A stretch of 45,274 nt of DNA from Amycolatopsis taiwanensis DSM 45107 (GTDB taxonomy: Bacteria > Actinomycetota > Actinomycetes > Mycobacteriales > Pseudonocardiaceae), in assembly GCF_000519205.1 (NCBI RefSeq), contig NZ_JAFB01000053.1:1-45274 (forward strand), given 5' to 3'. The translations under genes were made by a program, and so were the position numbers. Positions within the stretch are counted from its first letter, which is position 1, and the number at the start of each line of letters is the position of its first letter. Positions 32,838 to 40,952 of this stretch are shown one piece after another. The notes beneath the pieces were generated by a model. That model saw only the letters and a program-made list of their open reading frames with translations. It was not told the origin of the DNA and did no database searches.

Positions 32838-33150
32838 GACAGCCATGAACGGCGAGGCCGTATTCCCGGAACGTGACGAGATCCGCATCGAGGCGGTCCT
32901 GCACGCACTGGCGGATCCGGTGCGGCTGGATGTGGTGCGCCAGCTCGCGAGGTCCGGCGAGGTCGCCTGCGGCGCGCTCGACGTGAGCGTGAGCAAGTCC
33001 ACACTCACCCACCACCTGCGCACCCTGCGCGAGGCGGGGGTGACGGTCAGCCGCCAGCAGGGCACGATCCGGCTTCAGTCGTTGCGCCGCAAGGATCTCG
33101 ACGAGCTTTTCCCCGGCCTGCTCGACGGAGTGCTCGCGGCCAGGCACTGA
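32836..33150 (+). CDS. ArsR-family winged-helix repressor
   Basis: This 104-residue regulator has a winged helix: RIEAVLHALADPVRLDVVRQLARSGEVACGALDVSVSKSTLTHHLRTLREAGVTVSRQQG (in segments), covering nearly the whole protein. There is one cysteine (in VACGAL), so a classic metal site is unlikely. The SKSTLTHHLRTLREAG recognition helix is typical of ArsR members controlling divergent MFS exporters. ATG 32836 is used; a second ATG lies three codons on. It controls, by position, the exporter at 31545-32756. Confidence 0.92.
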   Translation: MTAMNGEAVFPERDEIRIEAVLHALADPVRLDVVRQLARSGEVACGALDVSVSKSTLTHHLRTLREAGVTVSRQQGTIRLQSLRRKDLDELFPGLLDGVLAARH

Positions 33151-33330
33151 TTCCGGCCACCCTCGGCCGCACGTAAGGACCGTCACGCCGCAGCCGGGAT
33201 GATGATCCGACGCGGTCGGCGTTGAAACTCGGCGTGAGACAGCGCGGAGGCTGTCTTTCTTCTTGCCCCGAATCTCTCCTGGGGTTGTGTCCACGATCTG
33301 TATCGATCCAGAAACCTGGAAAGGAGACCT

Positions 33331-34503
33331 GTGCCCATCGCGCTACTCGCGTTGGCCATTGGCGCCTTCGGCATCGGCACCACTGAGTTCGTCATGATCG
33401 GTGTCCTGCCCCAGACGGCCGCGGACTTCGGGGTGTCCATCCCCACCGCCGGCCACCTGATCACGGGCTACGCGCTCGGCGTCGTCATCGGCGCACCACT
33501 GCTCACCGCATCCGCCGCGCGGCTGCCACGCAAGACCGTGCTGCTGGCCATGATGGGTGTGTTCTCGCTCGGAAACCTGCTCTTCGCGCTGTCACCCAAC
33601 CACGAGTTCGGCGTCGGATTCCGATTCCTCGCCGGCCTCCCGCACGGCGCGTTCTTCGGCGCCGGTGCCGTGGTCGCGTCCAGCCTGGTCGAACCGGGCA
33701 ACCGGGCCAAGGCGGTGTCCATGATGTTCCTCGGCCTGACCCTGGCGAACGTGGTCGGTGTGCCGCTGGGCACGCTGCTCGGGCAGCAGGTCGGTTGGCG
33801 GGCGACCTTCGGTGTGGTCGCGTTGGTCGGCCTCGTCGCCATCACCGCCATCGCGTGGCTCGTTCCGCACCAGGGCCGGCCGCCGCGAGCCTCGCTGCGC
33901 GGCGAACTGGACGCGTTCCGGCGGCCGCAGGTGTGGCTGGCGCTGGGAATCGTCACCTTCGGCCTCGGCGGCGCGTTCGCGTGCCTGTCCTACGTAACGC
34001 CGATGCTGACCGACGTCGCCGGTTTCGCACCACGCGACGTGACGCTGCTGCTGGCGCTGGCCGGCGCCGGCATGACCGTCGGCAACCTGCTCGGCGGCCG
34101 GCTCGCCGACCGGGCGCTGATGCCCGGGCTCTACCTCGCGCTGGTCGGGCTGGCCGCGGGGCTCTCACTGTTCACGGTCACCGCGTACAGCAAGGCGGGG
34201 GCGGCAATCACCGTGTTCGCGGTGGGCGTCGCCGGGTTCATGGCCGGCCTGATGATGCAGAACCGGATCATGCAGAAGGCGGGCGGCACACCGACCCTGG
34301 TGTCGGCCGCCGTGCAGTCGGCCTTCAACATCGCCAACTCGATCGGGGCCTACCTCGGTGGGCTGGTGATCGCGGGCGGACTTGGCCTGCTGGCGCCCAA
34401 CTGGGTCGGTGCCACCCTGTCGGTCCTCGGCCTGTCGATGGCCATCATGTCGGGCATGCTCGACCGCAGGGAAGAGCGCACCGCCGCGCTGGTCCCCGCG
34501 TGA
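33331..34503 (+). CDS. MFS transporter, Cmr/AraJ-like drug exporter
   Basis: This 390-residue transporter opens ALLALAIGAFGIGTTEFVMIGVLP, the helix-1 form seen in chloramphenicol-resistance (Cmr/CmlR) and AraJ-type exporters. It continues with SIPTAGHLITGYALGVVIGAP, GLPHGAFFGAGAVVASSLV and NVVGVPLGTLLGQQVGWRATF. It starts with GTG after AAAGGAGA. It is on the same strand as the ArsR gene but 180 bp on, so it is likely separate. The substrate cannot be determined. Confidence 0.88.
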   Translation: MPIALLALAIGAFGIGTTEFVMIGVLPQTAADFGVSIPTAGHLITGYALGVVIGAPLLTASAARLPRKTVLLAMMGVFSLGNLLFALSPNHEFGVGFRFLAGLPHGAFFGAGAVVASSLVEPGNRAKAVSMMFLGLTLANVVGVPLGTLLGQQVGWRATFGVVALVGLVAITAIAWLVPHQGRPPRASLRGELDAFRRPQVWLALGIVTFGLGGAFACLSYVTPMLTDVAGFAPRDVTLLLALAGAGMTVGNLLGGRLADRALMPGLYLALVGLAAGLSLFTVTAYSKAGAAITVFAVGVAGFMAGLMMQNRIMQKAGGTPTLVSAAVQSAFNIANSIGAYLGGLVIAGGLGLLAPNWVGATLSVLGLSMAIMSGMLDRREERTAALVPA

Positions 34504-34533
34504 CTCTGTGCTTGTTCGAGGACCCGCTACCCA

Positions 34534-34554
34534 GGACTCCTTGACCAGGAATCC
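34534..34554. terminator. Hairpin after the Cmr-like gene
   Basis: GGACTCCT (34534-34541) pairs with AGGAATCC (34547-34554) with one G-T pair and a 5-nt loop, between converging genes. It is a modest candidate. Confidence 0.35.
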
Positions 34555-34579
34555 GGCGGTTGGAGAACACTCCCTGACC

Positions 34580-34894
34580 TCAGCCCAGCGGGCCGTTGGT
34601 GATGGTGAACGCGACGAACAGGATCACCAGGCCCAGAACGGCATAGCTGATCACGTCGACCGGCCGGCCGCGCACGGCCAGCAGCCCCGCCCGGGCGCTG
34701 GGCAGCACGGCGCGGAACACCGCCGCCACGAGCAGGGCAGCGCCGATGATGACGGCGCCCTGCCGCCAGTGGTACTGCGCGATGCGCAGGGCGGCGACGG
34801 CCACCAGGACCAGCACCACCGCGAAGGGAGCCTGCTCCAACAGGGCAGAACGATCAGGCCGGTGTATTGGCACGCTCGGCCGCTTCCACCACAT
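34580..34894 (-). CDS. DUF3017 membrane protein
   Basis: This 104-residue protein has about three transmembrane helices (AVVLVLVAVAALRIAQYHW, then GAALLVAAVFRAVLP, then VISYAVLGLVILFVAFTI) with an R-x-R-x-x-D-V loop. It overlaps the folD stop by 41 nt from ATG 34894; a GTG at 34873 gives a shorter overlap. The folD-DUF3017 pair is a conserved actinobacterial arrangement, so the call rests on both topology and neighbour. Function unknown. Confidence 0.8.
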   Translation of the reverse strand: MWWKRPSVPIHRPDRSALLEQAPFAVVLVLVAVAALRIAQYHWRQGAVIIGAALLVAAVFRAVLPSARAGLLAVRGRPVDVISYAVLGLVILFVAFTITNGPLG

Positions 34895-35720
34895 TTGTCA
34901 CCAGCATCGCCCTCGTCATCGGGCCGACCCCGCCGGGGTTCGGCGAGAGCCAGCCGGCCACCTCGTCGACCCCCGGCGCCACGTCGCCGGCCAGCTTTCC
35001 ATCCACATGGGACACACCGACGTCGAGCACAGCGGCGCCCGGCTTGAGCATGTCCGGCGTGATGATCCCGGGCACACCGGCCGCGGCGATCACGATGTCG
35101 GCCCGGCGCACCTCGGCCGCGAGATCACGGGTGCCGGTGTGGCACAGGGTCACCGTCGCGTTCTCACTGCGGCGGGTCAGCAGAAGACCGATCGGCCGGC
35201 CGACGGTGATGCCCCGGCCCACCACCGTCACGTTGGCCCCGGCGATCGGCACCTGGTAGCGGCGCAGAAGTTCGATGATTCCGTAGGGAGTGCACGGCAG
35301 CGGACCCGGCTCGCCCAGTACCAGCTTGCCCAGGCTCACCGGAGCCAGACCGTCGGCGTCCTTCGCCGGATCGATCCGCGCCAAAATCGCGCCCGCGTCC
35401 AGATGTCTGGGCAGCGGAAGCTGCACGATGTAGCCGTGGCAGGCCGGGTCGGCGTTCAACTCGTCGATCACCGACTCGAGCTTGGCCTGCGAGACGTCGC
35501 CGGGCAGGTCGCGGCGAATCGAGTTCACCCCGACCTTGGCGCTGTCGGCGTGCTTCATCCGCACATAGGAGTGCGAGCCGGGATCGTCGCCCACCAGCAC
35601 GGTGCCCAGCCCCGGAACCACGCCACGCTGCGCGAGCGCGGCCACCCGTGGCTTGAGCTCCGCGAAGATTGCGTCCTTGGTCGCCTTGCCGTCGAGAACC
35701 GTCGCCGTCACGTTCCCCAT
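34854..35720 (-). CDS. folD: Bifunctional methylenetetrahydrofolate dehydrogenase/cyclohydrolase
   Basis: This 288-residue enzyme interconverts methylene-, methenyl- and formyl-tetrahydrofolate for one-carbon metabolism. It has VGDDPGSHSYVRMKHADSAKVGV with the catalytic Lys, the QLPLPRHLD and PCTPYGIIELLRRY blocks, and the NADP-binding VVGRGITVGRPIGLLL. The PNPGGVGPMTRAML ending is fully conserved. ATG 35720 is used; a GTG three codons on is also possible, and an in-frame start at 35906 is rejected. Confidence 0.96.
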   Translation of the reverse strand: MGNVTATVLDGKATKDAIFAELKPRVAALAQRGVVPGLGTVLVGDDPGSHSYVRMKHADSAKVGVNSIRRDLPGDVSQAKLESVIDELNADPACHGYIVQLPLPRHLDAGAILARIDPAKDADGLAPVSLGKLVLGEPGPLPCTPYGIIELLRRYQVPIAGANVTVVGRGITVGRPIGLLLTRRSENATVTLCHTGTRDLAAEVRRADIVIAAAGVPGIITPDMLKPGAAVLDVGVSHVDGKLAGDVAPGVDEVAGWLSPNPGGVGPMTRAMLVTNVVEAAERANTPA

Positions 35721-35762
35721 TCTGACAGAGAACACTCCGAGTGACTCCAGGCCGACGCTTTG

Positions 35763-35778
35763 TACCTCACGTGAGGTA
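35763..35778. promoter_or_regulatory. 16-bp perfect palindrome between folD and the TNT toxin gene
   Basis: TACCTCAC-GTGAGGTA is a perfect palindrome, 43 bp before folD and 72 bp before the toxin start, followed by TATAAG. A repressor site for either divergent gene is likely. The ACCTCA half-site is seen in MerR/SoxR-like operators, but that match is weak. Confidence 0.6.
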
Positions 35779-35849
35779 TAAGCACAGGTCATCGGGCTTA
35801 AGGGTGCGGGCGGTGTGCATCCGGAGCGTCCACCCGTCAAAATGGCACG

Positions 35850-38321
35850 GTGGTGACACCGACAACCCAGCTGAATGCGACCGAGCAGGACACGCTGGTC
35901 AAGCAAATCGGGCTGGCCCTGCTACGAGCCGCTCCTCGTGACTGGAGGCGGGTGACCGCCGAGTATCGCGCGGTCGGCCGGTACCACGAACTGACCGGGG
36001 AGGTCCTCGTCGAGGACGGCTCCGTCAAGGAGTGGATGGCCACCCACGACATCGCGACGCTGTTCTCCAGACTCCGCGGCGGTATGTACCGGGACGGCCG
36101 CGGAACCTGGTTCAACGCCCGTTACCAGCTCGACCATCCATCGAGTTACAACCTCGAATACGACCGGGACGAGCCCCAGTGGAACCTGGCGCCGCCCGCC
36201 CAGGCATATATCGACGAGTTGCGCATGTTCCCGCGGTCCGAGGAGAACGTGCCGGAGTGGCTGGTGCGGCGGCTGTCGGGGCTTTCCCCGGAACAGTCCG
36301 GCCCCCGGTTCCGGATCGCCCGGATCTTCGACGGGCAGGACGGCGCCGGGCGTCCGATCCTCAACCGGCCTGAACTCGACAGCGACGAACTGGACCGGTT
36401 GCGCACCTACCTCGACTCCGCGCCCGTGGTGCTCTCCGAACGCGGTTACGACCTGGACCGGCTGGCCGCGGCACCGGTGCCGAAGGTGCCGGTCGCCTTC
36501 CACACCGACGGCGTGTGGATCTGGCCCGCGGCGGTCAACTACTACCTGCAGGAACACCGCGTGGCACCGGAAAGCGAACTGGTGGCGCACATCCGGTCGA
36601 CCGGGTTCTCGCTCCCGGAGGTCCCGGACCAGACCCTGCAGGCCGCCGCGGCGCACCTGGGTCGCCCCGCTCCGCCGCCGCCTCCTTCGCCGGCCGCGCC
36701 CCCGTCACCGTCTGCACCTCCACCGGCACCGCCCCGCCCGCCCGCGCCGCTGACGGAGGAGACGACCACGATCTCCCCGGCCATCTCGGCGGCGGAGCCC
36801 GAGCCGGAGCCGGAACCCGAGCCACGCTACGAAGAATCCGTCTTCGACAGCCCGGCCCACGAGGAGCCGGAGGAACCCGCGGCGCCGGTCGAGCAGCCCA
36901 CCATGTTCACCCCGATGGTGCCCGTCGAACCGCCGGAGTACGAGCCGGCCGAGCCGGAGAACACCGCGGCGCCCGACGGTGGGCCGGGCTCATCCCACCT
37001 GGCGCCCCCGGCCCTCGAAAACAGGCGCAGCCTGGAGTCACCGCTGCCCGACAACCGGCCCAATCTGGAGCCACCGGCCCTCGACACCAGGCCCAGCCTG
37101 GAGCCACCGGCCCTCGAGAACAGGCGCGGCCTGGAGCAACCGCTCCCCGAGAACAGGCGCAGCCTGGAGCCACCGCTCCCCGACAGCAGGCCCAGCCTGG
37201 AGCCACCGGCCCTCGACACCAGGCCCGGCCCGGCACCGCAGGCCCACGACAACCGGCCCGGCCCGGCACCGATGATCCGCGAGAGCGGGCCCGGCCCGTC
37301 GCCGATGGCCCCGCCGGCACCGAAACCGCCGGTTCCCCCGGCCGCCGAACCGGCGTTCGAGACGCTGCGGAGGAAGCTGGACGAGCTCGGTGTGCCGGCC
37401 GACGCCTACCGGATCGGTGAACCGGCCGAGCGTGGCTGGAGTGTGGAGAAGGTCGCCTCCGGCTGGCGCGCCGGCTGGTACGACCAGGGGCTGGCCAGCT
37501 CCGCGATGTTCGGCGACGCCGCGGACGCGGCGGCGTTCATGCTGGGCAAGCTGCTGCTGGACCCCGGCGCCCGCGCCGCCGCACCCGGCGCGCACTCCGA
37601 CTCGCCCACCGCCCGCGCCGCCTCGATCTCCGACTTCGACGACGTGACACCGGCCGCCGGCCGCGCCGCCTCGATCTCCGATTTCGACGACGCGACACCG
37701 ATCACCGGCCTACGCTCCGACCGTCCGCGGGAGGAGCCGCCCGCGCCGGAACCGCCGGCGCCACCCATGCCGGCGCCGGAACGGTTCGAGGAGCCGGACC
37801 CGGCCGGGGCTGAGCCCACCATGCTCGCCCAGCCGGTGCCACCGCCACCGCCACCGGCCCCGGTGACGCCGCCGCCTCCGCCGCCCGCACCGCGCCGGGA
37901 CGCGCTGCCACGTCGCGGGGAGCCCCAGCGTCCGGCCGCCGCGGCCGGCTCCGGAGGCTCGGGACAGCAGTGGAACATCCAGCCGCTGCCCGGTGAGCCG
38001 CCGCTCACCCTGTTCCGTGGCAAGGAGATGCGAGAGCTGCCGCCGGGCAGTGAGCTCGACCGGTTCGGCCCGCCGAACGGCAACCTCACCTATGCGGCGG
38101 GAACGCCCTTCGAGGAGCGTTCGCTGGTGCCGGAGTGGGTCAACCGGCCGTACCACGTCTACCGCGTCCAGCGCCCGCTCGAGGTTCTGGCCGGGGTGGC
38201 GATCCCCTGGTTCAACCAGCCCGGTGGCGGCGCGGCCTACCTGCTGCCGGCCTCGATCGATGAGCTCGTCGCCGAGGGCGATCTCGTCGAACTGGACCCC
38301 GGCGAACCGCCCATCGACTAG
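35850..38321 (+). CDS. TNT-domain NAD glycohydrolase-like toxin with long Pro-rich linker
   Basis: This 823-residue protein has no signal peptide or membrane helix. The C-terminal 117 residues (707-823) carry a TNT (tuberculosis necrotizing toxin) fold: LPPGSELDRFG, GTPFEERSLVPEW, YHVYRV and a final IPWFNQPGGGAAYLLP, with the Q of NQPGGG (about residue 790) a probable catalytic glutamine. TNT toxins hydrolyse NAD+. The N-terminus has a region (about 15-110, APRDWRRVTAEYRAVG onward) resembling YezG/DUF600 immunity-type folds, then a second unit with AFHTDGVWIWPAAVNYYL. Linkers carry nine 11-residue repeats (384-482) and two RAASISDFDD repeats. No separate immunity gene is seen. Confidence 0.82.
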   Translation: MVTPTTQLNATEQDTLVKQIGLALLRAAPRDWRRVTAEYRAVGRYHELTGEVLVEDGSVKEWMATHDIATLFSRLRGGMYRDGRGTWFNARYQLDHPSSYNLEYDRDEPQWNLAPPAQAYIDELRMFPRSEENVPEWLVRRLSGLSPEQSGPRFRIARIFDGQDGAGRPILNRPELDSDELDRLRTYLDSAPVVLSERGYDLDRLAAAPVPKVPVAFHTDGVWIWPAAVNYYLQEHRVAPESELVAHIRSTGFSLPEVPDQTLQAAAAHLGRPAPPPPPSPAAPPSPSAPPPAPPRPPAPLTEETTTISPAISAAEPEPEPEPEPRYEESVFDSPAHEEPEEPAAPVEQPTMFTPMVPVEPPEYEPAEPENTAAPDGGPGSSHLAPPALENRRSLESPLPDNRPNLEPPALDTRPSLEPPALENRRGLEQPLPENRRSLEPPLPDSRPSLEPPALDTRPGPAPQAHDNRPGPAPMIRESGPGPSPMAPPAPKPPVPPAAEPAFETLRRKLDELGVPADAYRIGEPAERGWSVEKVASGWRAGWYDQGLASSAMFGDAADAAAFMLGKLLLDPGARAAAPGAHSDSPTARAASISDFDDVTPAAGRAASISDFDDATPITGLRSDRPREEPPAPEPPAPPMPAPERFEEPDPAGAEPTMLAQPVPPPPPPAPVTPPPPPPAPRRDALPRRGEPQRPAAAAGSGGSGQQWNIQPLPGEPPLTLFRGKEMRELPPGSELDRFGPPNGNLTYAAGTPFEERSLVPEWVNRPYHVYRVQRPLEVLAGVAIPWFNQPGGGAAYLLPASIDELVAEGDLVELDPGEPPID
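36999..37295 (+). repeat. Nine 33-bp tandem repeats in the toxin gene
   Basis: Nine consecutive 11-codon units encode variants of LEPPALDTRPS (units 1-7 close, 8-9 diverged to PAP...NRPG). Units alternate between PALENRR, PLPDNRP and PALDTRP forms, suggesting higher-order duplications. They form a Pro/Arg/Glu-rich linker and may vary in number between strains. Confidence 0.9.
37614..37709 (+). repeat. Two 48-bp tandem repeats in the toxin gene
   Basis: Two 16-codon units, each beginning RAASISDFDD and ending TP-x-x-G, follow each other directly. The second differs by VTPAAG to ATPITG and a few silent bases. A third partial unit (ARAAS) overlaps the first. They precede the second Pro-rich linker. 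Confidence 0.85.
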
Positions 38322-38365
38322 CGCGCCTTTCCAACGGCAGCCCTGCCGGCACGGCGGTGAATCGA

Positions 38366-38412
38366 AGGAAGGTGGATTTGCTACGGATGATCCGTAGCAA
38401 ATCCACCTTCCT
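38366..38412. terminator. 47-bp perfect palindrome, bidirectional terminator
   Basis: Bases 38366-38388 and 38390-38412 are perfect complements around a single central G. The palindrome lies between the converging toxin and pentapeptide genes. Its centre (TTTGCTACGGAT.ATCCGTAGCAAA) matches the hairpin at 8272-8296. A 47-bp perfect palindrome is exceptional and would also be cruciform-prone. Confidence 0.85.
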
Positions 38413-38447
38413 CTCGTTCCGAGTCCCTTCCGCCGGCGCGGCGCGGG

Positions 38448-39113
38448 TCAGGAGATGATCAGGCCGTGGGCGGCGGCGAAGGCGATCGCCGTGTCCACGT
38501 CGACGCGGGCGCCAGCGAGCTTGGCTTGGACCAGAGCGTGCGCGTCGAGCTTCGCGCCGCGCAGGTCGGCCCCCGACAGGTCGGCGCCGAGCAGCCGGGC
38601 TCCGTGCAGATCAGCGTCCCGCAGCCGCGCGCCGGTCAGATTCGCCTCGACCAGGTTCGCCTCGCGGAACCGCAGGCCGGAGAGATCAACCCGCCGGAGG
38701 TCGGCGCCGCCCAGGCTCACCAGCGTGAAGTCGGTGTCCCGCACCTTGATCGAGCGCAGTCGGCAATCCACAAAGGACGATCCCAGCAGCGAGCAGCCGG
38801 TCCAGGAAACTTCCGCGAGGACGGTGCGGCGGAAGACGCAGGAGCGGAAGGCCGACGCGTTGTGTGTCGATTCGCCGATGTCGGTGCGCGTGAAGTCGCA
38901 TTCGTCGAACGTGCAGCCCCGGGTGACCAGGCCCCGCAGGTCCGCCTCGGTGAAGTCACAACGGACGAATCTTCTTTTCTCCCACCGGGAATCGGGCAGC
39001 ACAGCGTCCCGGTAGTCCTGCCCGATTTCGGTGTCCTCCACAGTGGAAGCCTGCCATACCCGGCCGGGATGTTTCTTCTGAGCCCACCGTCCGGTCGTCA
39101 CGCGAACTGCCAC
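38448..39113 (-). CDS. Pentapeptide-repeat protein
   Basis: This 221-residue protein has about 25 consecutive A(D/N)LxX pentapeptides from residue 50 (CDFTEADLRGLVTRGC onward) to 205, including runs like ADLRRVDLSGLRF and ANLVEANLTGARL. This predicts a right-handed quadrilateral beta-helix, as in MfpA/Qnr-like DNA mimics. The face pattern here is irregular in the middle. It ends with an Ala-rich helix (ALVQAKLAGARVDVDTAIAF). GTG 39113 gives the longest protein; GTG 39041 is also possible. It converges on the toxin gene and is too distinct to assume an immunity role. Confidence 0.85.
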   Translation of the reverse strand: MAVRVTTGRWAQKKHPGRVWQASTVEDTEIGQDYRDAVLPDSRWEKRRFVRCDFTEADLRGLVTRGCTFDECDFTRTDIGESTHNASAFRSCVFRRTVLAEVSWTGCSLLGSSFVDCRLRSIKVRDTDFTLVSLGGADLRRVDLSGLRFREANLVEANLTGARLRDADLHGARLLGADLSGADLRGAKLDAHALVQAKLAGARVDVDTAIAFAAAHGLIIS

Positions 39114-39148
39114 CTTCGTGGCTGGACCAATGGCGTCGAGGTAACCCG

Positions 39149-39751
39149 TTACCGCAGGCGTTGTGCCCGTAGAACGACGTCGTTCACGTGGTGGGTGCCC
39201 TCGGGTGCCGGAGCGGTTCGCGGGCGGGTTTCGTTGATCAGGATGGTCCAGTCGTCATCGAGGAGCCGGGCGATCTCGTCAGGCTGGTAGTAGTCACCCG
39301 GGTCGAAGTCGTGGTCGTGCCCTGGCGGATGGTCGGCGAGGTCGTGGCTGCCGATGAGAAGGGTGCCGCCGGGCGCGACGGCGGCCAACAGCCTGCGCAG
39401 TGCGGAGTGGCCCGGCTGGCGCGGCAGCGGGAAGTACTGGACGGACACCAGGTCGAACGCGCGGGCCGGGGGTGACGCGGTCGTCAGGTCCGCGTGGGCC
39501 CAGGCCACCCGGCCGGTCATGTCCACGTCGGTGGTGGCCGCGCGTTTCAGCGCGGTCCGCGAAATGTCGACCGCGGTGACGTGCCAGCCGCGCCGGGCCA
39601 GCCACAGCGCGTCGGCGCCTTCGCCGCAGCCCACGTCGAGGGCCTGCCCTGGCGCCAGAGCCGTGACCTCGGCCACCAGCACTCCGTTGGGGTTACCGCT
39701 GAAGACCTGGTCGCGGCTGCGATACATCTCGTCCCAGAACTGTTCGTCCAT
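39149..39751 (-). CDS. Class I SAM-dependent methyltransferase (TehB-like)
   Basis: This 200-residue methyltransferase opens FWDEMYRSRDQVFSGNPNGVLVAEV, the start seen in thiopurine/TehB-type enzymes. It then has motif I (ALDVGCGEGADALWLARRG), an acidic turn (VTAVDISRTAL) and motif post-I DLVSVQYFPLP. It follows the flavoprotein gene by 33 bp on the same strand with an AAGGACA SD, so the two form an operon. Substrate unknown; a detoxifying or thiol/metalloid methylation role would suit the redox partner but is inference. Confidence 0.9.
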   Translation of the reverse strand: MDEQFWDEMYRSRDQVFSGNPNGVLVAEVTALAPGQALDVGCGEGADALWLARRGWHVTAVDISRTALKRAATTDVDMTGRVAWAHADLTTASPPARAFDLVSVQYFPLPRQPGHSALRRLLAAVAPGGTLLIGSHDLADHPPGHDHDFDPGDYYQPDEIARLLDDDWTILINETRPRTAPAPEGTHHVNDVVLRAQRLR

Positions 39752-39784
39752 TGTCCTTGCCTCGGGTGATGGGGTCTGTGGTGG

Positions 39785-40828
39785 TCAGAGACCGTGGCGC
39801 CGATCGCCCATGACGTGTTCGCAAAGGCGAGCCTCCGAGTCGGCGGCGAAGGGATCCTTCCGGGCGGCCACGGCACGGCGGGTGTCCTCGGCGACGAGGT
39901 CGGCGTTGATCGCCCCCGCGGCCGTGGCACCGGACGCGGCTGCCAGGAGAACGTTCGCGGCCGGGTCGGCGAGGTTGCCCGCGACCCACACGCCTGGCAC
40001 CGCGGTGAGGCCGGTCGAGTCGGCGACAATGTGCTCACCGAGGCCGCGCGGGTGCGGGGCGGGTTCCAGCCCGAGCGCGGCCAGCACCTCCGAGTGTGGG
40101 ACCGCACGTGGCGCCACGGCGAGTGCCCGCAGCGGAATCAGCTCGCCGGAACGCAGACGGACACCGGTGAGGTGGTCATCGGCGATCTCCAACTGGGACA
40201 CCTCGCCGGCCACGACCGCGATATCACGCGCGGCCAACTGCTCGGCCTCCTCGCTGCTGGGGCCGGGACCGGTGTGCAGCAGCAGGGTGAGCCGGTCGGT
40301 CCACTGCCGGAACAGCAGGGCCTGGTGCACGCTCATCGGGCCGGTGGCCAGGACGCCGACGGGCTGGTCACGGACCTCCCAACCGTGGCAGTAGGGGCAG
40401 TGCAGCACATCTCGCCCCCACCGTGGCGCCAGTCCGGGGATGTCGGGGAGTTCGTCGGTGATCCCGGTGGTCACCAGCAGCCGTCGCGCGCGCACGGTGC
40501 GACCGGTGTCGAGTTCGACCGCGAACCCTCCCCCGGGATGCCGGTCATCCCGGGTCGCTGACCGCGCACAGCCGGTGCTGAACTGGGCGCCGTAACCGGC
40601 CGCTTCCTGCCGTCCCGCCTCCAGCAACTCTCCGGGCGGGACGCCGTCACGGGAGAGGAAACCATGCATGTGCGCCGCCGGCGCGTTACGCGGCTGGCCA
40701 CTGTCGATCACCAGCACCGAGCGACGAGCCCGCCCCAACATCAGCGCCCCGCTCAGGCCGGCCGGCCCGCCACCGACGATCACCACGTCGTACCGGCCAT
40801 CGTGCCCGGGTACGAACTCTTCGGTCAT
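39785..40828 (-). CDS. Thioredoxin-reductase-like flavoprotein
   Basis: This 347-residue FAD/NAD(P) protein has GGGPAGLSGALMLGRARRSVLVID at residue 17 and a redox CxxC in HCPYCHGWEVRDQPVGVLATG (about 140-160), the thioredoxin reductase position. The C-terminal FAD motif is GVWVAGNLADPAANVLLAAASGATAA. The LHCPYCHGWE form is typical of a branch of TrxR-like enzymes that reduce natural-product dithiols or low-molecular-weight thiols rather than thioredoxin. ATG 40828 has a GGAGGTGG SD; a start at 40921 is rejected. It is divergent from the XRE-cupin regulator. Confidence 0.9.
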   Translation of the reverse strand: MTEEFVPGHDGRYDVVIVGGGPAGLSGALMLGRARRSVLVIDSGQPRNAPAAHMHGFLSRDGVPPGELLEAGRQEAAGYGAQFSTGCARSATRDDRHPGGGFAVELDTGRTVRARRLLVTTGITDELPDIPGLAPRWGRDVLHCPYCHGWEVRDQPVGVLATGPMSVHQALLFRQWTDRLTLLLHTGPGPSSEEAEQLAARDIAVVAGEVSQLEIADDHLTGVRLRSGELIPLRALAVAPRAVPHSEVLAALGLEPAPHPRGLGEHIVADSTGLTAVPGVWVAGNLADPAANVLLAAASGATAAGAINADLVAEDTRRAVAARKDPFAADSEARLCEHVMGDRRHGL

Positions 40829-40874
40829 CACGACCACCTCCGCCAACAACGTGCCTCCACCGGCGACGAACTGC

Positions 40875-40899
40875 CAAAGTTCTTTGCGGAAATAGCAAA
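40875..40899. promoter_or_regulatory. Operator-like repeats before the flavoprotein operon
   Basis: CAAAG-TT-CTTTG (40875-40886) and TTTGC-N7-GCAAA (40883-40899) overlap, 47-71 bp before the flavoprotein ATG. AT-rich and palindromic, they are a good site for the divergent XRE-cupin regulator. Confidence 0.55.
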
Positions 40900-40952
40900 A
40901 CAGCGGGCACAGTGGAGTCATGAGTAGCCTGTGTCGAGCCGCGGCTCCCAGG

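Noticed and set aside
36999..37295. CRISPR array
   Set aside because: Nine regular 33-bp units stay in one coding frame with no spacers; they are protein tandem repeats. No CRISPR or cas gene is seen in the window.
38448..39113. Pentapeptide protein as immunity partner of the TNT toxin
   Set aside because: It converges on the toxin rather than being co-transcribed, a strong terminator lies between, and known TNT immunity proteins are not pentapeptide folds.
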